Positions 1-8,498 are shown, counted from the stretch's first letter. The stretch: DNA of 64,000 bases from JAJPIG01 sp035504735 (GCA_035504735.1 DATJRJ010000275.1:1-64000); one strand, 5' to 3'. Made by a program: numbers and translations. Notes: generated by a model from the sequence alone, not told the origin.

Positions 1-762
1 CCGGAGCTGTCGCGGGAAGCGGCGCGGCTGCCGCGCCACGTCGCAATCGTGATGGACGGCAACGGGCGCTGGGCGCGGCAGCGGGGCCTGTCGCGCAGTG
101 AGGGGCATCGCCGCGGCAAGGATTCGGTGCGCGCGGTGGTCGACACCGCACTGGAGTTCGCCATCCCGAACCTCACGCTGTTCGTATTCTCGAACGAGAA
201 CTGGCTGCGGCCAAGCACCGAGGTGCGCTTTCTGATGCAGCTCGTGCATCGCTACCTGATGACCGAGACCAAGCGGCTGATGAAGCGCGGCATCCGGCTG
301 GTGGCGGTTGGTGATACCGCGCGCCTCCCGGCCGAGGTCCGCCGCGTGCTCGAGCAGGCGATCGCAGCCACTGCCGATAATTGCCGGATGACGGTCGCGC
401 TCGCGCTCTCCTACGGCGGTCGACAGGACATTATCGGAGCCGTCCGGCAGATTGCGCAATCGATCGCCGCGGGCACGCTCGGCGTCGATCAAATCGACGA
501 GCCGCTGCTCAAGGGTCACCTAGCGACAGCGGGACTGCCAGATCCGGATCTCCTGATCCGGACCTCGGGCGAGCAGCGGATTTCCAACTTCTTTCTCTAT
601 GAGCTGGCATATACCGAGCTTTATTTCACCGAGACCCTGTGGCCCGATTTCCGTGAACGCGAGTTTCTGCAGGCGCTGAGCGCCTACCAGGCGCGCGAGC
701 GGCGCTTCGGCACGCTCGACGGCAACGGCACCGCCGACCATCGCTTGCGTGCTGCGAACTAG
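1..762 (+). CDS. uppS: Undecaprenyl diphosphate synthase, 5' end cut by window edge
   Basis: Cis-prenyltransferase that adds isopentenyl units to farnesyl diphosphate to make the C55 lipid carrier for peptidoglycan and O-antigen. The frame is open to base 1; the first visible residues lead straight into the family signature VMDGNGRWA, whose Asp is catalytic, so only a short N-terminus is missing. Further family marks are FSNENW, the LSYGGRQDI segment and the RTSGEQRISNF motif near the C-terminus. It overlaps cdsA by 14 bases, as expected for a co-translated lipid operon. The dxr gene that often lies between cdsA and rseP in other bacteria is absent here. Identification is firm. Confidence 0.96.
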   Translation, partial: PELSREAARLPRHVAIVMDGNGRWARQRGLSRSEGHRRGKDSVRAVVDTALEFAIPNLTLFVFSNENWLRPSTEVRFLMQLVHRYLMTETKRLMKRGIRLVAVGDTARLPAEVRRVLEQAIAATADNCRMTVALALSYGGRQDIIGAVRQIAQSIAAGTLGVDQIDEPLLKGHLATAGLPDPDLLIRTSGEQRISNFFLYELAYTELYFTETLWPDFREREFLQALSAYQARERRFGTLDGNGTADHRLRAAN

Positions 763-1534
763 AGTCTGGACGGCGCTGGCAGTGCTGCCGGCGCTGCTAC
801 TGGCGATCATCTTCGCGCCCGACTGGCTGTTCACGGCGCTGATAGCGGTGCTTACCGGGCTTGCGCTTTTCGAGATCGGCAGCATGACTGACGTACGTGG
901 CCCGGGCCGACTCGCACTGTTGATCGCCGCTGCCCTGCTGCCGGCCGCCGCGGTCTTCCTGGCGCCCGAACGTTTCATACTCGTGCCCGAGTTCACCTTC
1001 ATCGGCACCGCCCTCATGATGTCGCTGATGCTGGTGCACGGGACGGAGAGCGCGCCCCGGGGCGCGACGCTCACCGGAATTGGCGCGGTTTATGTCGGCG
1101 CGCTGTTTCCCTTTTTCGCGTTGCTCCGAAACCATCCCGGCGGCATCGCGCTCACTATTCTGCTGCTGCTGGTGGTGGCGGCGACGGATAGCGCGGCTTA
1201 TTTCGTCGGGCGTGCGATCGGACGCATCAAGCTCGCTCCCCGAGTGAGTCCGAATAAGACCGTCGAGGGGGCGATCGGCGGGCTGCTTGCCGCGGTCGCC
1301 GCGGGCTTGGTGCTGCGGCCGATTCTGGTTCCGCGCTGGGACCTCGCCGCAATCGTGACGGTCTCGATCGCGATCAGCCTGCTCGCCCAGGTCGGCGATC
1401 TGATTGGATCAGCATTGAAGCGCGCCGCCGGAGTCAAGGACTCGGGATGGATTTTTCCGGGCCACGGTGGACTGATCGATCGCACCTGTAGCCTAGTCTT
1501 CGCAGCGGCATTCACTTACTATTATTCACGCTGA
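749..1534 (+). CDS. cdsA: Phosphatidate cytidylyltransferase
   Basis: Inner-membrane enzyme making CDP-diacylglycerol from CTP and phosphatidate, the precursor used by pssA downstream in this window. It has 261 residues with about seven to eight hydrophobic segments and a C-terminal CdsA signature (KR, KDSG, FPGHGG, DR). The GTG start lies inside the uppS 3' end. One oddity: the signature normally ends DRxD, but here reads DRTC, so the last acidic residue is Cys; the metal-binding KD and DR acids remain. Function is probably kept, but the substitution deserves alignment. Confidence 0.93.
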   Translation: MLRTRVWTALAVLPALLLAIIFAPDWLFTALIAVLTGLALFEIGSMTDVRGPGRLALLIAAALLPAAAVFLAPERFILVPEFTFIGTALMMSLMLVHGTESAPRGATLTGIGAVYVGALFPFFALLRNHPGGIALTILLLLVVAATDSAAYFVGRAIGRIKLAPRVSPNKTVEGAIGGLLAAVAAGLVLRPILVPRWDLAAIVTVSIAISLLAQVGDLIGSALKRAAGVKDSGWIFPGHGGLIDRTCSLVFAAAFTYYYSR

Positions 1535-1572
1535 CGGTCTGCTCTCGCAGGCTTTGCTGCAGAGGCTTAAGA

Positions 1573-2946
1573 ATGCTGGTTTCAATCCTGTCTGCCGTAA
1601 TCATCCTGGGTATCCTGATTATCGTTCATGAGGCTGGTCATTTCGTAGTCGCCAAACGCCTGGGCGTCCGCGTGCTTCGCTTCTCGGTCGGCTATCCACC
1701 GAAGGTCTGGGGAATCCGGCTCGGCGAAACCGAATACGCCTTGGGTGCAACGCCCTTGGGCGGCTATGTACGGATGCTCGGCGACGAAGTCGGTGAGGAG
1801 ACCGGCAACGAAGATACCGAGGGCTTTCTGCGAGAGATCGTCCTTGATTTGCTGACCGCAAAAGACGGTGACGGTTTCGCGCTCAAGCAGGTTCAGCCGC
1901 GCGCTGACGAAATTCTCCTTCCCATCGCGGACCGCTTAGCCGTAGCGGGCAGCGAAGCGACGGCCGCGAATATCGCGCTCGCCGAATTCCATCGTCCATT
2001 GAAGCCCGAAGAGACGATGCTCTTGGACGAGCTCGTCCGCGCTCGCACGCTCGACGCGGCCATCAAGGCCCTCAGCGCGCGCCATCCGGAACGGCTGCTC
2101 GAGCGCTTCCGCTTGCGCGCCTTTCCGAGCCAGCGTCTGGCCAAGCGGATTGCGATCGTGATGGCCGGTCCGATGGCTAATATCTTGTTCGCACCGATCC
2201 TGCTGACTGCCATCGGGATGTACGGCGTGCCTCATCTGCTTCCGATCGTCGGCCAGATCCAGTCGGGGATGCCGGCCGCACAGGCCGGGCTCAAGACTGG
2301 CGACCGGATAATCGCGATGAACGGGAGCCCGGTTCATACCTGGATCGATCTTTCGACCAAGGTCAAAAGCAGCGATGGCAAGCCGCTCGAGTTCAACGTG
2401 GAACGGACCACGGCCGGTAAGGTGGATCATCTGACCTTCACCATCGCGCCCCGGCGAGAGGATGAGAAGAATCCTTATGGCGGCACAACCAAGCTCTGGA
2501 TAATCGGCGTGCTTCCGCGCGGCGACGAAGGTATCCAGCGGCTCGGACCGTTGCATGCCTTTTATTCCGGCTGCACCGACAGCGTAGGAATGGTCGGCGC
2601 GTTGGTGTCCGGAATCGCGCAGATCGTTGATGGCGCCACGCCGGTGCGGCAAGCGCTCGGCGGTCCCATCATGATTGCGCAAATGGCCGGGCGTGAAGCG
2701 CACGAGGGCCTGGCCAGCGTCGTGCTGTTCATGGTGATGCTCAGCCTCGAGCTCGGAATCATCAACCTGCTGCCAGTGCCGATGCTCGACGGCGGCCACC
2801 TGTTGTTTTTCGTTTGCGAAGGAATTCGTGGCAAGCCGCTCAAGTTGCGCCATCGGGAACTCGCATTGCAGGCCGGGCTCCTATTGCTGGTCGCCCTGAT
2901 GGCGTTCGTCATCTTCAATGACATCGCGCGACTCGTTCATAGCTGA
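1573..2946 (+). CDS. rseP: RIP zinc metalloprotease (site-2 protease) RseP with a central insertion
   Basis: Membrane-embedded protease that cleaves anti-sigma factors or signal-peptide remnants within the membrane. The zinc motif HEAGH is at residues 19-23 in the first membrane helix, and the second metal site is in NLLPVPMLDGGHL near the C-terminus. One PDZ domain is visible (about residues 225-290, with AGLKTGDRIIAMNG), not the tandem pair of E. coli. Residues about 80-180 form an extra charged, probably helical block between the GGYVRMLGDE segment and the RAFPSQRLAKRIAIVMAGP helix, which are close together in usual homologues. The start ATG follows cdsA by 38 bases; the 3' end overlaps tsaB by 29 bases. 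Confidence 0.93.
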   Translation: MLVSILSAVIILGILIIVHEAGHFVVAKRLGVRVLRFSVGYPPKVWGIRLGETEYALGATPLGGYVRMLGDEVGEETGNEDTEGFLREIVLDLLTAKDGDGFALKQVQPRADEILLPIADRLAVAGSEATAANIALAEFHRPLKPEETMLLDELVRARTLDAAIKALSARHPERLLERFRLRAFPSQRLAKRIAIVMAGPMANILFAPILLTAIGMYGVPHLLPIVGQIQSGMPAAQAGLKTGDRIIAMNGSPVHTWIDLSTKVKSSDGKPLEFNVERTTAGKVDHLTFTIAPRREDEKNPYGGTTKLWIIGVLPRGDEGIQRLGPLHAFYSGCTDSVGMVGALVSGIAQIVDGATPVRQALGGPIMIAQMAGREAHEGLASVVLFMVMLSLELGIINLLPVPMLDGGHLLFFVCEGIRGKPLKLRHRELALQAGLLLLVALMAFVIFNDIARLVHS

Positions 2947-3757
2947 TCGGCTGTTCGACGCAGGTGCGGGCGCAGGACCGATACTCGGCATAGATACCGG
3001 GTCGCGGGCCGCGGCGCTCGCAGTTATCTGCGCTGGCCGGGTGGTTGCCGAGCGGACGGCCAGCTCGTCGTCGCATTGCGCGGGGCTCCCCGGCCAGGTC
3101 GACGATCTGCTGAAATTCGCCGAGGTTTCGCTTTCCGATCTCCGTGGCTTCGCCGTCGGACTCGGCCCGGGCTCCTATACCGGCTTGCGGGTCGCGCTCG
3201 GCTATGTGAAAGGTCTGGCCGCAGTGCTTGAGATTCCAGTGGCCGGCGTACCGAGCCTCGACGCGATGGCCTACGCGGCGGCGGCACTCAAATCGGCGCC
3301 GGCCGGGAGCTTCGTATGCCCGGTTGTGGACGCCCGCAAACAAGAAATCTATACAGCCCTTTACCGGGTTGGCGCCGATGCGCTAGAGAAAATCATAGAA
3401 GATCTGGTGACTGAGCCCGAGCATCTTTGCCCCCCTATTAACGGCGACCTGCTGCTGGTCGGAGATGCGAAGGTGCAAGCTGCAGCATCTGTCCTTGATA
3501 CCAAAGATGGCCGGATCGGCGTGCTTGATGCTGACGGGATTGCGAGCCTGGGCCGGTTCGTGGCGGCGCTCGGCGCCGCGCGAATCGCGCGCGGGGAATC
3601 TGACTTGCTCGCGACCCTCGAGCCGCGTTACGTACGTCCGGTCGAGGCTACGTTCAGACCCGCGAAGGCGGGGCCCCCGACAGCCGGGGCGGAGGACTTA
3701 TGGAGGTCAGAGAAGAAGAGCTGGTTCGCCAACTTGCAGCCCACGACGAGGAACTAA
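2918..3757 (+). CDS. tsaB: tRNA threonylcarbamoyladenosine biosynthesis protein TsaB
   Basis: Non-catalytic partner of TsaD in making t6A37 on ANN-decoding tRNAs in the cytoplasm. The ASKHA-fold N-terminus reads LGIDTGS, and the diagnostic GLGPGSYTGLRVAL motif is present near residue 85. It has 279 residues, slightly longer than E. coli TsaB (231), with an N-terminal extension of about 20 residues that may mean the true start is internal. The ATG lies inside rseP, and the 3' end overlaps the next small gene by 58 bases, so the three are likely co-translated. Confidence 0.92.
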   Translation: MTSRDSFIADRLFDAGAGAGPILGIDTGSRAAALAVICAGRVVAERTASSSSHCAGLPGQVDDLLKFAEVSLSDLRGFAVGLGPGSYTGLRVALGYVKGLAAVLEIPVAGVPSLDAMAYAAAALKSAPAGSFVCPVVDARKQEIYTALYRVGADALEKIIEDLVTEPEHLCPPINGDLLLVGDAKVQAAASVLDTKDGRIGVLDADGIASLGRFVAALGAARIARGESDLLATLEPRYVRPVEATFRPAKAGPPTAGAEDLWRSEKKSWFANLQPTTRN

Positions 3758-3930
3758 GAGGGCTTTACGACGAACATCTGGAACTGAAACGCAAGCTCGA
3801 AGATTTTCGGCATAAGCTCTATCTGACAACGGAAGAGGAACTCGAAAAAAAACGGATTCAAAAACTGAAGCTCGCCTCCAAGGATCGCATGATGGCGATC
3901 GTCTGGCGCCATCAGCACGAGGCGCCATAG
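3700..3930 (+). CDS. YdcH-like (DUF465) small coiled-coil protein
   Basis: A 76-residue acidic/basic helical protein with heptad-like pattern: a HDEELRGLYDEHLELKRKL segment, then EEELEKKRIQKLKLASKDRM. This matches the YdcH/DUF465 family (HEEL start, basic LKLA.KD end), small cytoplasmic helical-hairpin proteins of unknown role. It starts within tsaB in another frame, overlapping it by 58 bases, and ends 42 bases before ilvN. The family call rests on pattern recognition only. Confidence 0.78.
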   Translation: MEVREEELVRQLAAHDEELRGLYDEHLELKRKLEDFRHKLYLTTEEELEKKRIQKLKLASKDRMMAIVWRHQHEAP

Positions 3931-3972
3931 CAGTTGCGGGTAGTCCGATGACGCGGGCCAAAATCCTTCAGA

Positions 3973-4506
3973 ATGCCAAGCCATACAATATCGGTTCTGG
4001 TTGAGAACGAATTCGGCGTGCTGGCCCGGGTCGCGGGTCTGTTTTCAAGCCGCGGCTACAATATCGAATCGCTGACGGTCAACGAGGATCCGCTCGATCC
4101 GACCGTCTCGCGGATTGTGCTGGTCACCTCGGGCGACGAGCAGATCCTCGAACAAATCAACAAACAGCTCAACAAGCTGGTCAGCGTCATCAAGATCGCC
4201 GACTTCAACGAGGTTGACATCCTTGAGCGCGAACTGGTGATGGTGCGAGTCGCCATCGATGAGCGTACGCGCTCGGAACTCGATGGAATCGTTAACGCCT
4301 TCCGCGCCCACGTCGTCGACATCGGCCCGCGCCAGGTGACCGTCGAGGTCACCGGCGACGAGGACAAGATCAAGGCGTTCATCGCCCTGGTCCGTCCCCT
4401 CGGCATCAAGGAAGTGGTGCGTTCGGGCAAGGTCGCGATGACCCGCTCGATCCAGCTCAATCCCGACCATCGCGGACGCCGCGAATCCAGCCAGGAGAAA
4501 ATCTAG
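3973..4506 (+). CDS. ilvN: Acetolactate synthase small (regulatory) subunit
   Basis: Regulatory subunit that activates the catalytic subunit and confers valine feedback inhibition in branched-chain amino acid synthesis. The N-terminal ACT domain (ISVLVENEFGVLARVAGLF, SRGYNIESLTV) and the C-terminal regulatory domain (ELVMVRV onward) are both present; 177 residues is the usual length of the long form. It lies 2 bases before ilvC, so the two are surely co-transcribed. The catalytic subunit gene ilvB, usually just upstream, is not in this window; tsaB and the YdcH-like gene sit there instead. Confidence 0.96.
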   Translation: MPSHTISVLVENEFGVLARVAGLFSSRGYNIESLTVNEDPLDPTVSRIVLVTSGDEQILEQINKQLNKLVSVIKIADFNEVDILERELVMVRVAIDERTRSELDGIVNAFRAHVVDIGPRQVTVEVTGDEDKIKAFIALVRPLGIKEVVRSGKVAMTRSIQLNPDHRGRRESSQEKI

Positions 4507-4508
4507 CC

Positions 4509-5525
4509 ATGAAGGTTTATTACGACCGCGAAGCCGATCTGAGCGTCCTCAAGGGAAGGAAGATCGCGATTCTCGGGTTCGGCAGCCAGGGCCATGCCCA
4601 CGCGCTCAACCTGCGCGACAGCGGGATGGACGTGCGGGTCGGATTGCGCAAGGACAGCGCCTCCGCAGAGAAGGCCAGGAAACAGGGGCTCAGGGTGATG
4701 GATACTGCTGCTGCGGCGCGCGAGGCCGACATCGTAATGATGCTGGTGCCGGATGAGATGGGCGCCGAGATTTATGAACAGGAAGTCGCGCCCGCGCTCA
4801 CGGCCGGCAAGTACCTCGCCTTCGGCCACGGCTTCAATATCCATTTCAAGTTCATCAAGCCGGCCAAGGACGTCAATGTCTTCATGATCGCGCCCAAGGG
4901 ACCGGGACACCTGGTGCGGTCCGAGTATGTCAAGGGACGCGGCGTGCCGATGCTGCTGGCGGTCGAGCAGGATCCCTCGGGCGACACGGAGAAGATCGCC
5001 CTCGCCTACGGCGCGGCGATCGGCGGCGGCCGCGCGGCCCTGATTGAAACCAGTTTCCGCGAGGAGACAGAAACCGATCTCTTCGGCGAGCAATCGGTTC
5101 TGTGCGGCGGGCTGACCGAACTGATCCGGGCCGGTTACGAGACCCTGGTCGCTGCCGGTTACGCACCCGAGATGGCGTACTTTGAGTGTGTGCACGAGGT
5201 CAAGCTGATCGTCGACCTGATCTACGAGGGCGGTATCGCGAACATGCGCTACTCGATCAGCAACACCGCCGAGTACGGCGACATGACGCGCGGGCCGCAG
5301 GTCATCGGCCCGCAGGTGCGGGAAACGATGAAGCGGCTGCTCGCCGACATCCAGTCCGGCAAGTTCGCTAACGAGTGGATCGACGAGTATCGCAAAGGGC
5401 TTAAGAATTTCCGCCGGATGCGCGAAGAAGGCGCCAAGCATCCGCTGGAAGAAGTCGGTGGGCGGCTGCGCTCGTTCATGCCGTGGCTGCAGAGCGAACG
5501 GCTGGTCGATCGCTCGCGCAACTGA
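4509..5525 (+). CDS. ilvC: Ketol-acid reductoisomerase (class I)
   Basis: Converts acetolactate to dihydroxyisovalerate with NADPH and Mg2+ in valine, leucine and isoleucine synthesis. The Rossmann motif GFGSQGHAHALNLRDSG is followed by a LRKDSAS loop whose serines and Arg fit NADPH preference. The metal-binding knot acids (ETSFREETETDLFGEQ, then CVHEVKLIVDLIYEGG) are present. At 338 residues it is a short class I enzyme. ATG starts 2 bases after the ilvN stop. Confidence 0.98.
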   Translation: MKVYYDREADLSVLKGRKIAILGFGSQGHAHALNLRDSGMDVRVGLRKDSASAEKARKQGLRVMDTAAAAREADIVMMLVPDEMGAEIYEQEVAPALTAGKYLAFGHGFNIHFKFIKPAKDVNVFMIAPKGPGHLVRSEYVKGRGVPMLLAVEQDPSGDTEKIALAYGAAIGGGRAALIETSFREETETDLFGEQSVLCGGLTELIRAGYETLVAAGYAPEMAYFECVHEVKLIVDLIYEGGIANMRYSISNTAEYGDMTRGPQVIGPQVRETMKRLLADIQSGKFANEWIDEYRKGLKNFRRMREEGAKHPLEEVGGRLRSFMPWLQSERLVDRSRN

Positions 5526-5558
5526 CCGAGTCCCCGGAATATCACGGACATCGAGCGA

Positions 5559-6233
5559 TTGCGCCAACCCACGCGATGGTTTGATCGACCGGCCCGGCGA
5601 ATCGGAATCGCTGGCGAAGGCGCGATTCACGTTCTGATCCCGATCGCGCTCGCGGCTGCGGCGATCGTCTTCGGTGTCGATTGGCTTGCGATTATCTTGC
5701 TGGTCGTCGCGCTCGCGTTCGCGCTCTTCTTCCGCGATCCCGAACGTTTACCCGCGGGCGCTGACGGGGTGGTGCTCTCCGGCGCTGACGGCCGCGTCTG
5801 CGATCTCGGCGAAGGCTCGCCGCCCGGGCTTCCCGATCAAACCTTCAGGCGTGTTTCGGTCTTCATGTCGCCGCTGGACGTACATGTGAACCGCGCGCCG
5901 GTGGGCGGCGAGGTGCTGGCCGTGACGCATACGCCCGGCGAGTTCCACGCTGCTTATAGCGATGTCGCCAGCCAGCACAACGAACGCAATCTGGTCGTGA
6001 TACGCGATGCCGCCGATCGCCGTTATGTCTTCGTACAGGTGGCGGGCTACCTGGCGCGCCGGATTGTGTGCCGGGTCCGCCCGCAGGACCGTGTCTTTGC
6101 TGGCGACCGAATCGGACTTATCATGTTTGGTAGCCGCTTCGACCACTTCCTGCCGATGGATTATCAACTGACGGTCGCCATCGGCGACCGGGTCCGCGGA
6201 GGCGAGACCGTTATTGGAGAGCTGAAGCAATGA
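5559..6233 (+). CDS. psd: Phosphatidylserine decarboxylase proenzyme
   Basis: Makes phosphatidylethanolamine from phosphatidylserine at the inner membrane; self-cleaves to form a pyruvoyl cofactor. It has 224 residues, the short PSD type, with an N-terminal hydrophobic segment (about 25-55), the FMSPLDVHVNR motif, and the cleavage pair Gly191-Ser192 in IMFGSRFD. The start is TTG at 5559; no in-frame ATG precedes the conserved part. It overlaps pssA by 4 bases (ATGA), giving a coupled pair that makes PE from CDP-diacylglycerol. Confidence 0.95.
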   Translation: MRQPTRWFDRPARRIGIAGEGAIHVLIPIALAAAAIVFGVDWLAIILLVVALAFALFFRDPERLPAGADGVVLSGADGRVCDLGEGSPPGLPDQTFRRVSVFMSPLDVHVNRAPVGGEVLAVTHTPGEFHAAYSDVASQHNERNLVVIRDAADRRYVFVQVAGYLARRIVCRVRPQDRVFAGDRIGLIMFGSRFDHFLPMDYQLTVAIGDRVRGGETVIGELKQ

Positions 6234-7108
6234 ATAACCGTTACCGGCGCAATCCTCGCGCACGCGCAGCGCGCCTGCGTCTTATTTCGGAGTTGCGTGA
6301 TCGGCGCGAGAAGGTGGTCGCGCCGCTCAAGCGCGGAATTTTCCTGGTCCCCGTTACGATTACTTCCCTTGGCCTGCTCGCGGGCTTCTACTCCCTGATT
6401 TCCGCCATCAATGGCCATTTCGTCCGGGCGGCCGTGTTGATCGCCGTGGCATTTATTTGCGACGGCCTCGATGGTCGCGTCGCACGCCTGTCGCGCACCT
6501 CGAGCCTGTTCGGCGTCGAATACGACAGTCTTTCAGACGTGGTCGCCTTCGGCGTTGCGCCGGCGGTGCTCGCTTACACCTGGGCGCTGCGCCCGCTGGG
6601 CCTGGGAGGGGTGATTATCAGCGGGCTCTACGTGGTGTTCGCAGCCTTTCGCCTCGCGCGCTTCAATATCCAGACCGGCAGCGTCGACAAGCGCCGTTTC
6701 GTCGGGCTCCCGGTGCCCGGCGCCGCCGCGATGATCGCAGGCCTGGTCTTCGGCTACCATTATTTCTATATCGATGCGCCGCGGATGCTGGTCGCGGTGA
6801 TCGCGCCGGTCACGGCCGCGCTCGGTGTTCTGATGATTTCGCGGGTGCCGTACCCGAGTTTCAAATCGATCGACTTCTACCATCGCGCGCCACTTGCCGT
6901 TACCGCCGGCGTGATGGTGGTGCTGACCTGCCTGGTCGCGGTGCCCCAGGTGACGGCCTGTGTGCTCGCCACCGCTTATGTCCTCTCGGGTCCCTTTCTG
7001 ATGCTGGCGGGCGAACGGATGACCGCCAAGATGCCTGTGTTGAGGCCGAGCGAACCCGCGAGTCAGAAAGCTCGCGAGACGAGTCCGCTCGGCGGCCGGC
7101 AAGCTTAA
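6230..7108 (+). CDS. pssA: CDP-diacylglycerol-serine O-phosphatidyltransferase
   Basis: Integral membrane enzyme that joins serine to CDP-diacylglycerol. The CDP-alcohol phosphotransferase motif is complete: D-G-x-D-G-x2-A-R, eight residues, G-x3-D-x3-D, in the stretch starting CDGLDGRVARLSR. It has about 292 residues with six or more hydrophobic helices and a basic N-terminal tail. ATGA overlap with psd couples this enzyme with the decarboxylase acting on its product. The gene ends convergently against the minus-strand propeller gene. Confidence 0.95.
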   Translation: MNNRYRRNPRARAARLRLISELRDRREKVVAPLKRGIFLVPVTITSLGLLAGFYSLISAINGHFVRAAVLIAVAFICDGLDGRVARLSRTSSLFGVEYDSLSDVVAFGVAPAVLAYTWALRPLGLGGVIISGLYVVFAAFRLARFNIQTGSVDKRRFVGLPVPGAAAMIAGLVFGYHYFYIDAPRMLVAVIAPVTAALGVLMISRVPYPSFKSIDFYHRAPLAVTAGVMVVLTCLVAVPQVTACVLATAYVLSGPFLMLAGERMTAKMPVLRPSEPASQKARETSPLGGRQA

Positions 7109-7133
7109 GCTGATACGCCTCTCGCTTTATTGA

Positions 7134-8225
7134 TTAGGCCGCGTTCAGCAGGTGCGCGTGCTCGCCCTTCGAGACCGGCGCCAGCCGCGCGATTTCGCGC
7201 CAATGGTCGCCGCCGTCGTGACTCTCGTAGATTTCGCCCGCCGTGGTTGCGGCGAAAATTGAAAACGAGCGGCCCCACTCCTCGAGGCTCATTGCTTCGA
7301 GCGCTCCCTGCCATCGTTCGGGATCGGGTAATCCGTTACGCACCAGCTCCCAGGTCTGTCCGCCATCGCGCGAGCGCGTGATTCGGGCGCCGGCAAAACG
7401 ATGCTGCATCCAATAGAAGGGATTTTCCTTGGCACCACCCGCAAACATCACGTCAGGATTGCTCGGCTGATAGACCAGCGTATCGGGATAACCGCCCACA
7501 ATCGATTCGTGATTGGTGCGGCGCTCCCAGCTCTTTCCGCCATCGCGCGTTGCGTATATCCCCATCCCGATCACCGCCTGCATCCGTCGGCCGTCGCGCG
7601 GGTCGACATGCAGCCGATGGGCATCCTGGTCATATTCCGCATCGAAGCCGCCGAACTCCGACCAGCTCTCGCCGCCGTCGCTACTTTTCAGAACCCCGCC
7701 CTGCTCGATGCTCACGTATAGGGTTCTGGGATCGTCGGGCGCGAAGGTGATGTGCTTGACGTGCGCGAGGTGCGGCGGGGCCGGGAAGGTCCATGTCGGC
7801 ACGCTTGCGACCGATCTCATCTGCGGCAGCTCGCGCCACTTCAGCCCGTGATCGTCGCTGACGTAGAGATGAGCCGGCTCGGTGCCGGCGTAAAGGCGCA
7901 GCCGCCCATCGACGCGCACCGACGCGAGACTATAGACGTCAGGTTGATCGATTCCAGCGTCGCGACGCTCCCAGGTTTTGCCCGCATCGCGCGAGCACAT
8001 CACGGTGCCGTGAAATACTCCGGCAAAAATTAGACCCGGCTCTGGCTCGATGATCGAACTAATGTGGCTGCCGGCGAGCGCTCGCGCGCCGATCCGCCAG
8101 GCGGCCGCGGGATCTTCTGCCTCGCGCTCGATCGTGATGATTCCATCGATCGTCGCGACCATCACTTGTCTAGACGGCGCGGATGACGAGAACACCGAAC
8201 TACCGGCGTGGGATAGGGAAATCAT
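7134..8225 (-). CDS. BNR/Asp-box beta-propeller (sialidase-like, YCF48-like) protein
   Basis: A 363-residue protein with at least six Asp-box turns, for example SRDAGKTWERRD, SDDHGLKWREL, SSDGGESWSEF, TRDGGKSWERR, SRDGGQTWELV and SHDGGDHWREI. These mark a beta-propeller of the BNR/sialidase/Ycf48 type. No signal peptide or sialidase Arg triad is obvious, so enzymatic activity cannot be claimed; such proteins are often called WD40/YVTN/BNR-like. It is convergent with pssA and divergent from the leucine leader region. Confidence 0.8.
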   Translation of the reverse strand: MISLSHAGSSVFSSSAPSRQVMVATIDGIITIEREAEDPAAAWRIGARALAGSHISSIIEPEPGLIFAGVFHGTVMCSRDAGKTWERRDAGIDQPDVYSLASVRVDGRLRLYAGTEPAHLYVSDDHGLKWRELPQMRSVASVPTWTFPAPPHLAHVKHITFAPDDPRTLYVSIEQGGVLKSSDGGESWSEFGGFDAEYDQDAHRLHVDPRDGRRMQAVIGMGIYATRDGGKSWERRTNHESIVGGYPDTLVYQPSNPDVMFAGGAKENPFYWMQHRFAGARITRSRDGGQTWELVRNGLPDPERWQGALEAMSLEEWGRSFSIFAATTAGEIYESHDGGDHWREIARLAPVSKGEHAHLLNAA

Positions 8226-8348
8226 GGCTGGGTCCCTCCGTGGCCGACAAGCATTTGATCAGCAGATTGCCAGCTAGCGGCAAACACGAACATAGCACCA
8301 AAGTCGCGGCTGATGGTCAAGTTAAAGATCTCCGTCAAGCGGGGTGCC

Positions 8349-8378
8349 TTGACTGCCCTATTCGGTGCCCCCTAGAAT
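8349..8378 (+). promoter_or_regulatory. Predicted sigma70-type promoter of the leucine leader/leuA
   Basis: A TTGACT -35 box (8349-8354) and TAGAAT -10 box (8373-8378), each matching 5 of 6 consensus bases, are 18 bases apart. A start point would fall near 8383-8386, at or just before the first leader AUG codons. That fits a leaderless leader peptide, since no Shine-Dalgarno sequence is seen upstream of them. Confidence 0.55.
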
Positions 8379-8382
8379 GCTC

Positions 8383-8469
8383 ATGAGTATGCGGTCGATA
8401 CTGCTGACAACGCTCCTTACTCTGGGCCTTACCGAGGCCTGCGCCAAGGGCGTCGTCAAGCAGATCTGA
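8383..8469 (+). CDS. leuL: Leucine leader peptide (attenuation control of leuA)
   Basis: A 28-codon frame from ATG 8383 (other in-frame ATGs at 8377 and 8389) to TGA 8467-8469. Residues 7-16 read LLTTLLTLGL: six leucines in ten residues, coded by CTG, CTG, CTC, CTT, CTG and CTT. It sits 123 bases before leuA, after a good promoter and before an intrinsic terminator, which is the classic layout of amino-acid attenuation. There is no Shine-Dalgarno, and the predicted transcript begins almost on the AUG, so leaderless initiation is likely. A chance signal-peptide-like string (a Cys follows TEA) is the alternative, but 28 residues and the RNA context favour a leader. Confidence 0.72.
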   Translation: MSMRSILLTTLLTLGLTEACAKGVVKQI

Positions 8470-8498
8470 TCCGCTTGAAACTTTGAGACGAACGCCCT
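8447..8498 (+). promoter_or_regulatory. Antiterminator pairing of the leucine attenuator
   Basis: Bases 8447-8457 (AGGGCGTCGTC), inside the end of the leader frame, can pair with 8487-8498 (GACGAACGCCCT): 11 base pairs with one bulged A. The right half is the left arm of the terminator, so the two structures exclude each other. A ribosome stalled on the Leu codons (8401-8430) would leave 8447-8457 free to form the antiterminator; one that reaches the stop at 8467 would cover it and allow termination. A 5-bp hairpin (8425-8429 with 8435-8439) could be a pause or protector element. Confidence 0.65.

Noticed and set aside
2562..2924. Long antisense frames over rseP, gyrA, ilvC and other GC-rich genes.
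   Set aside because: They follow third-position GC bias of the sense gene, have Arg/Ser/Pro-rich composition, and match no family.
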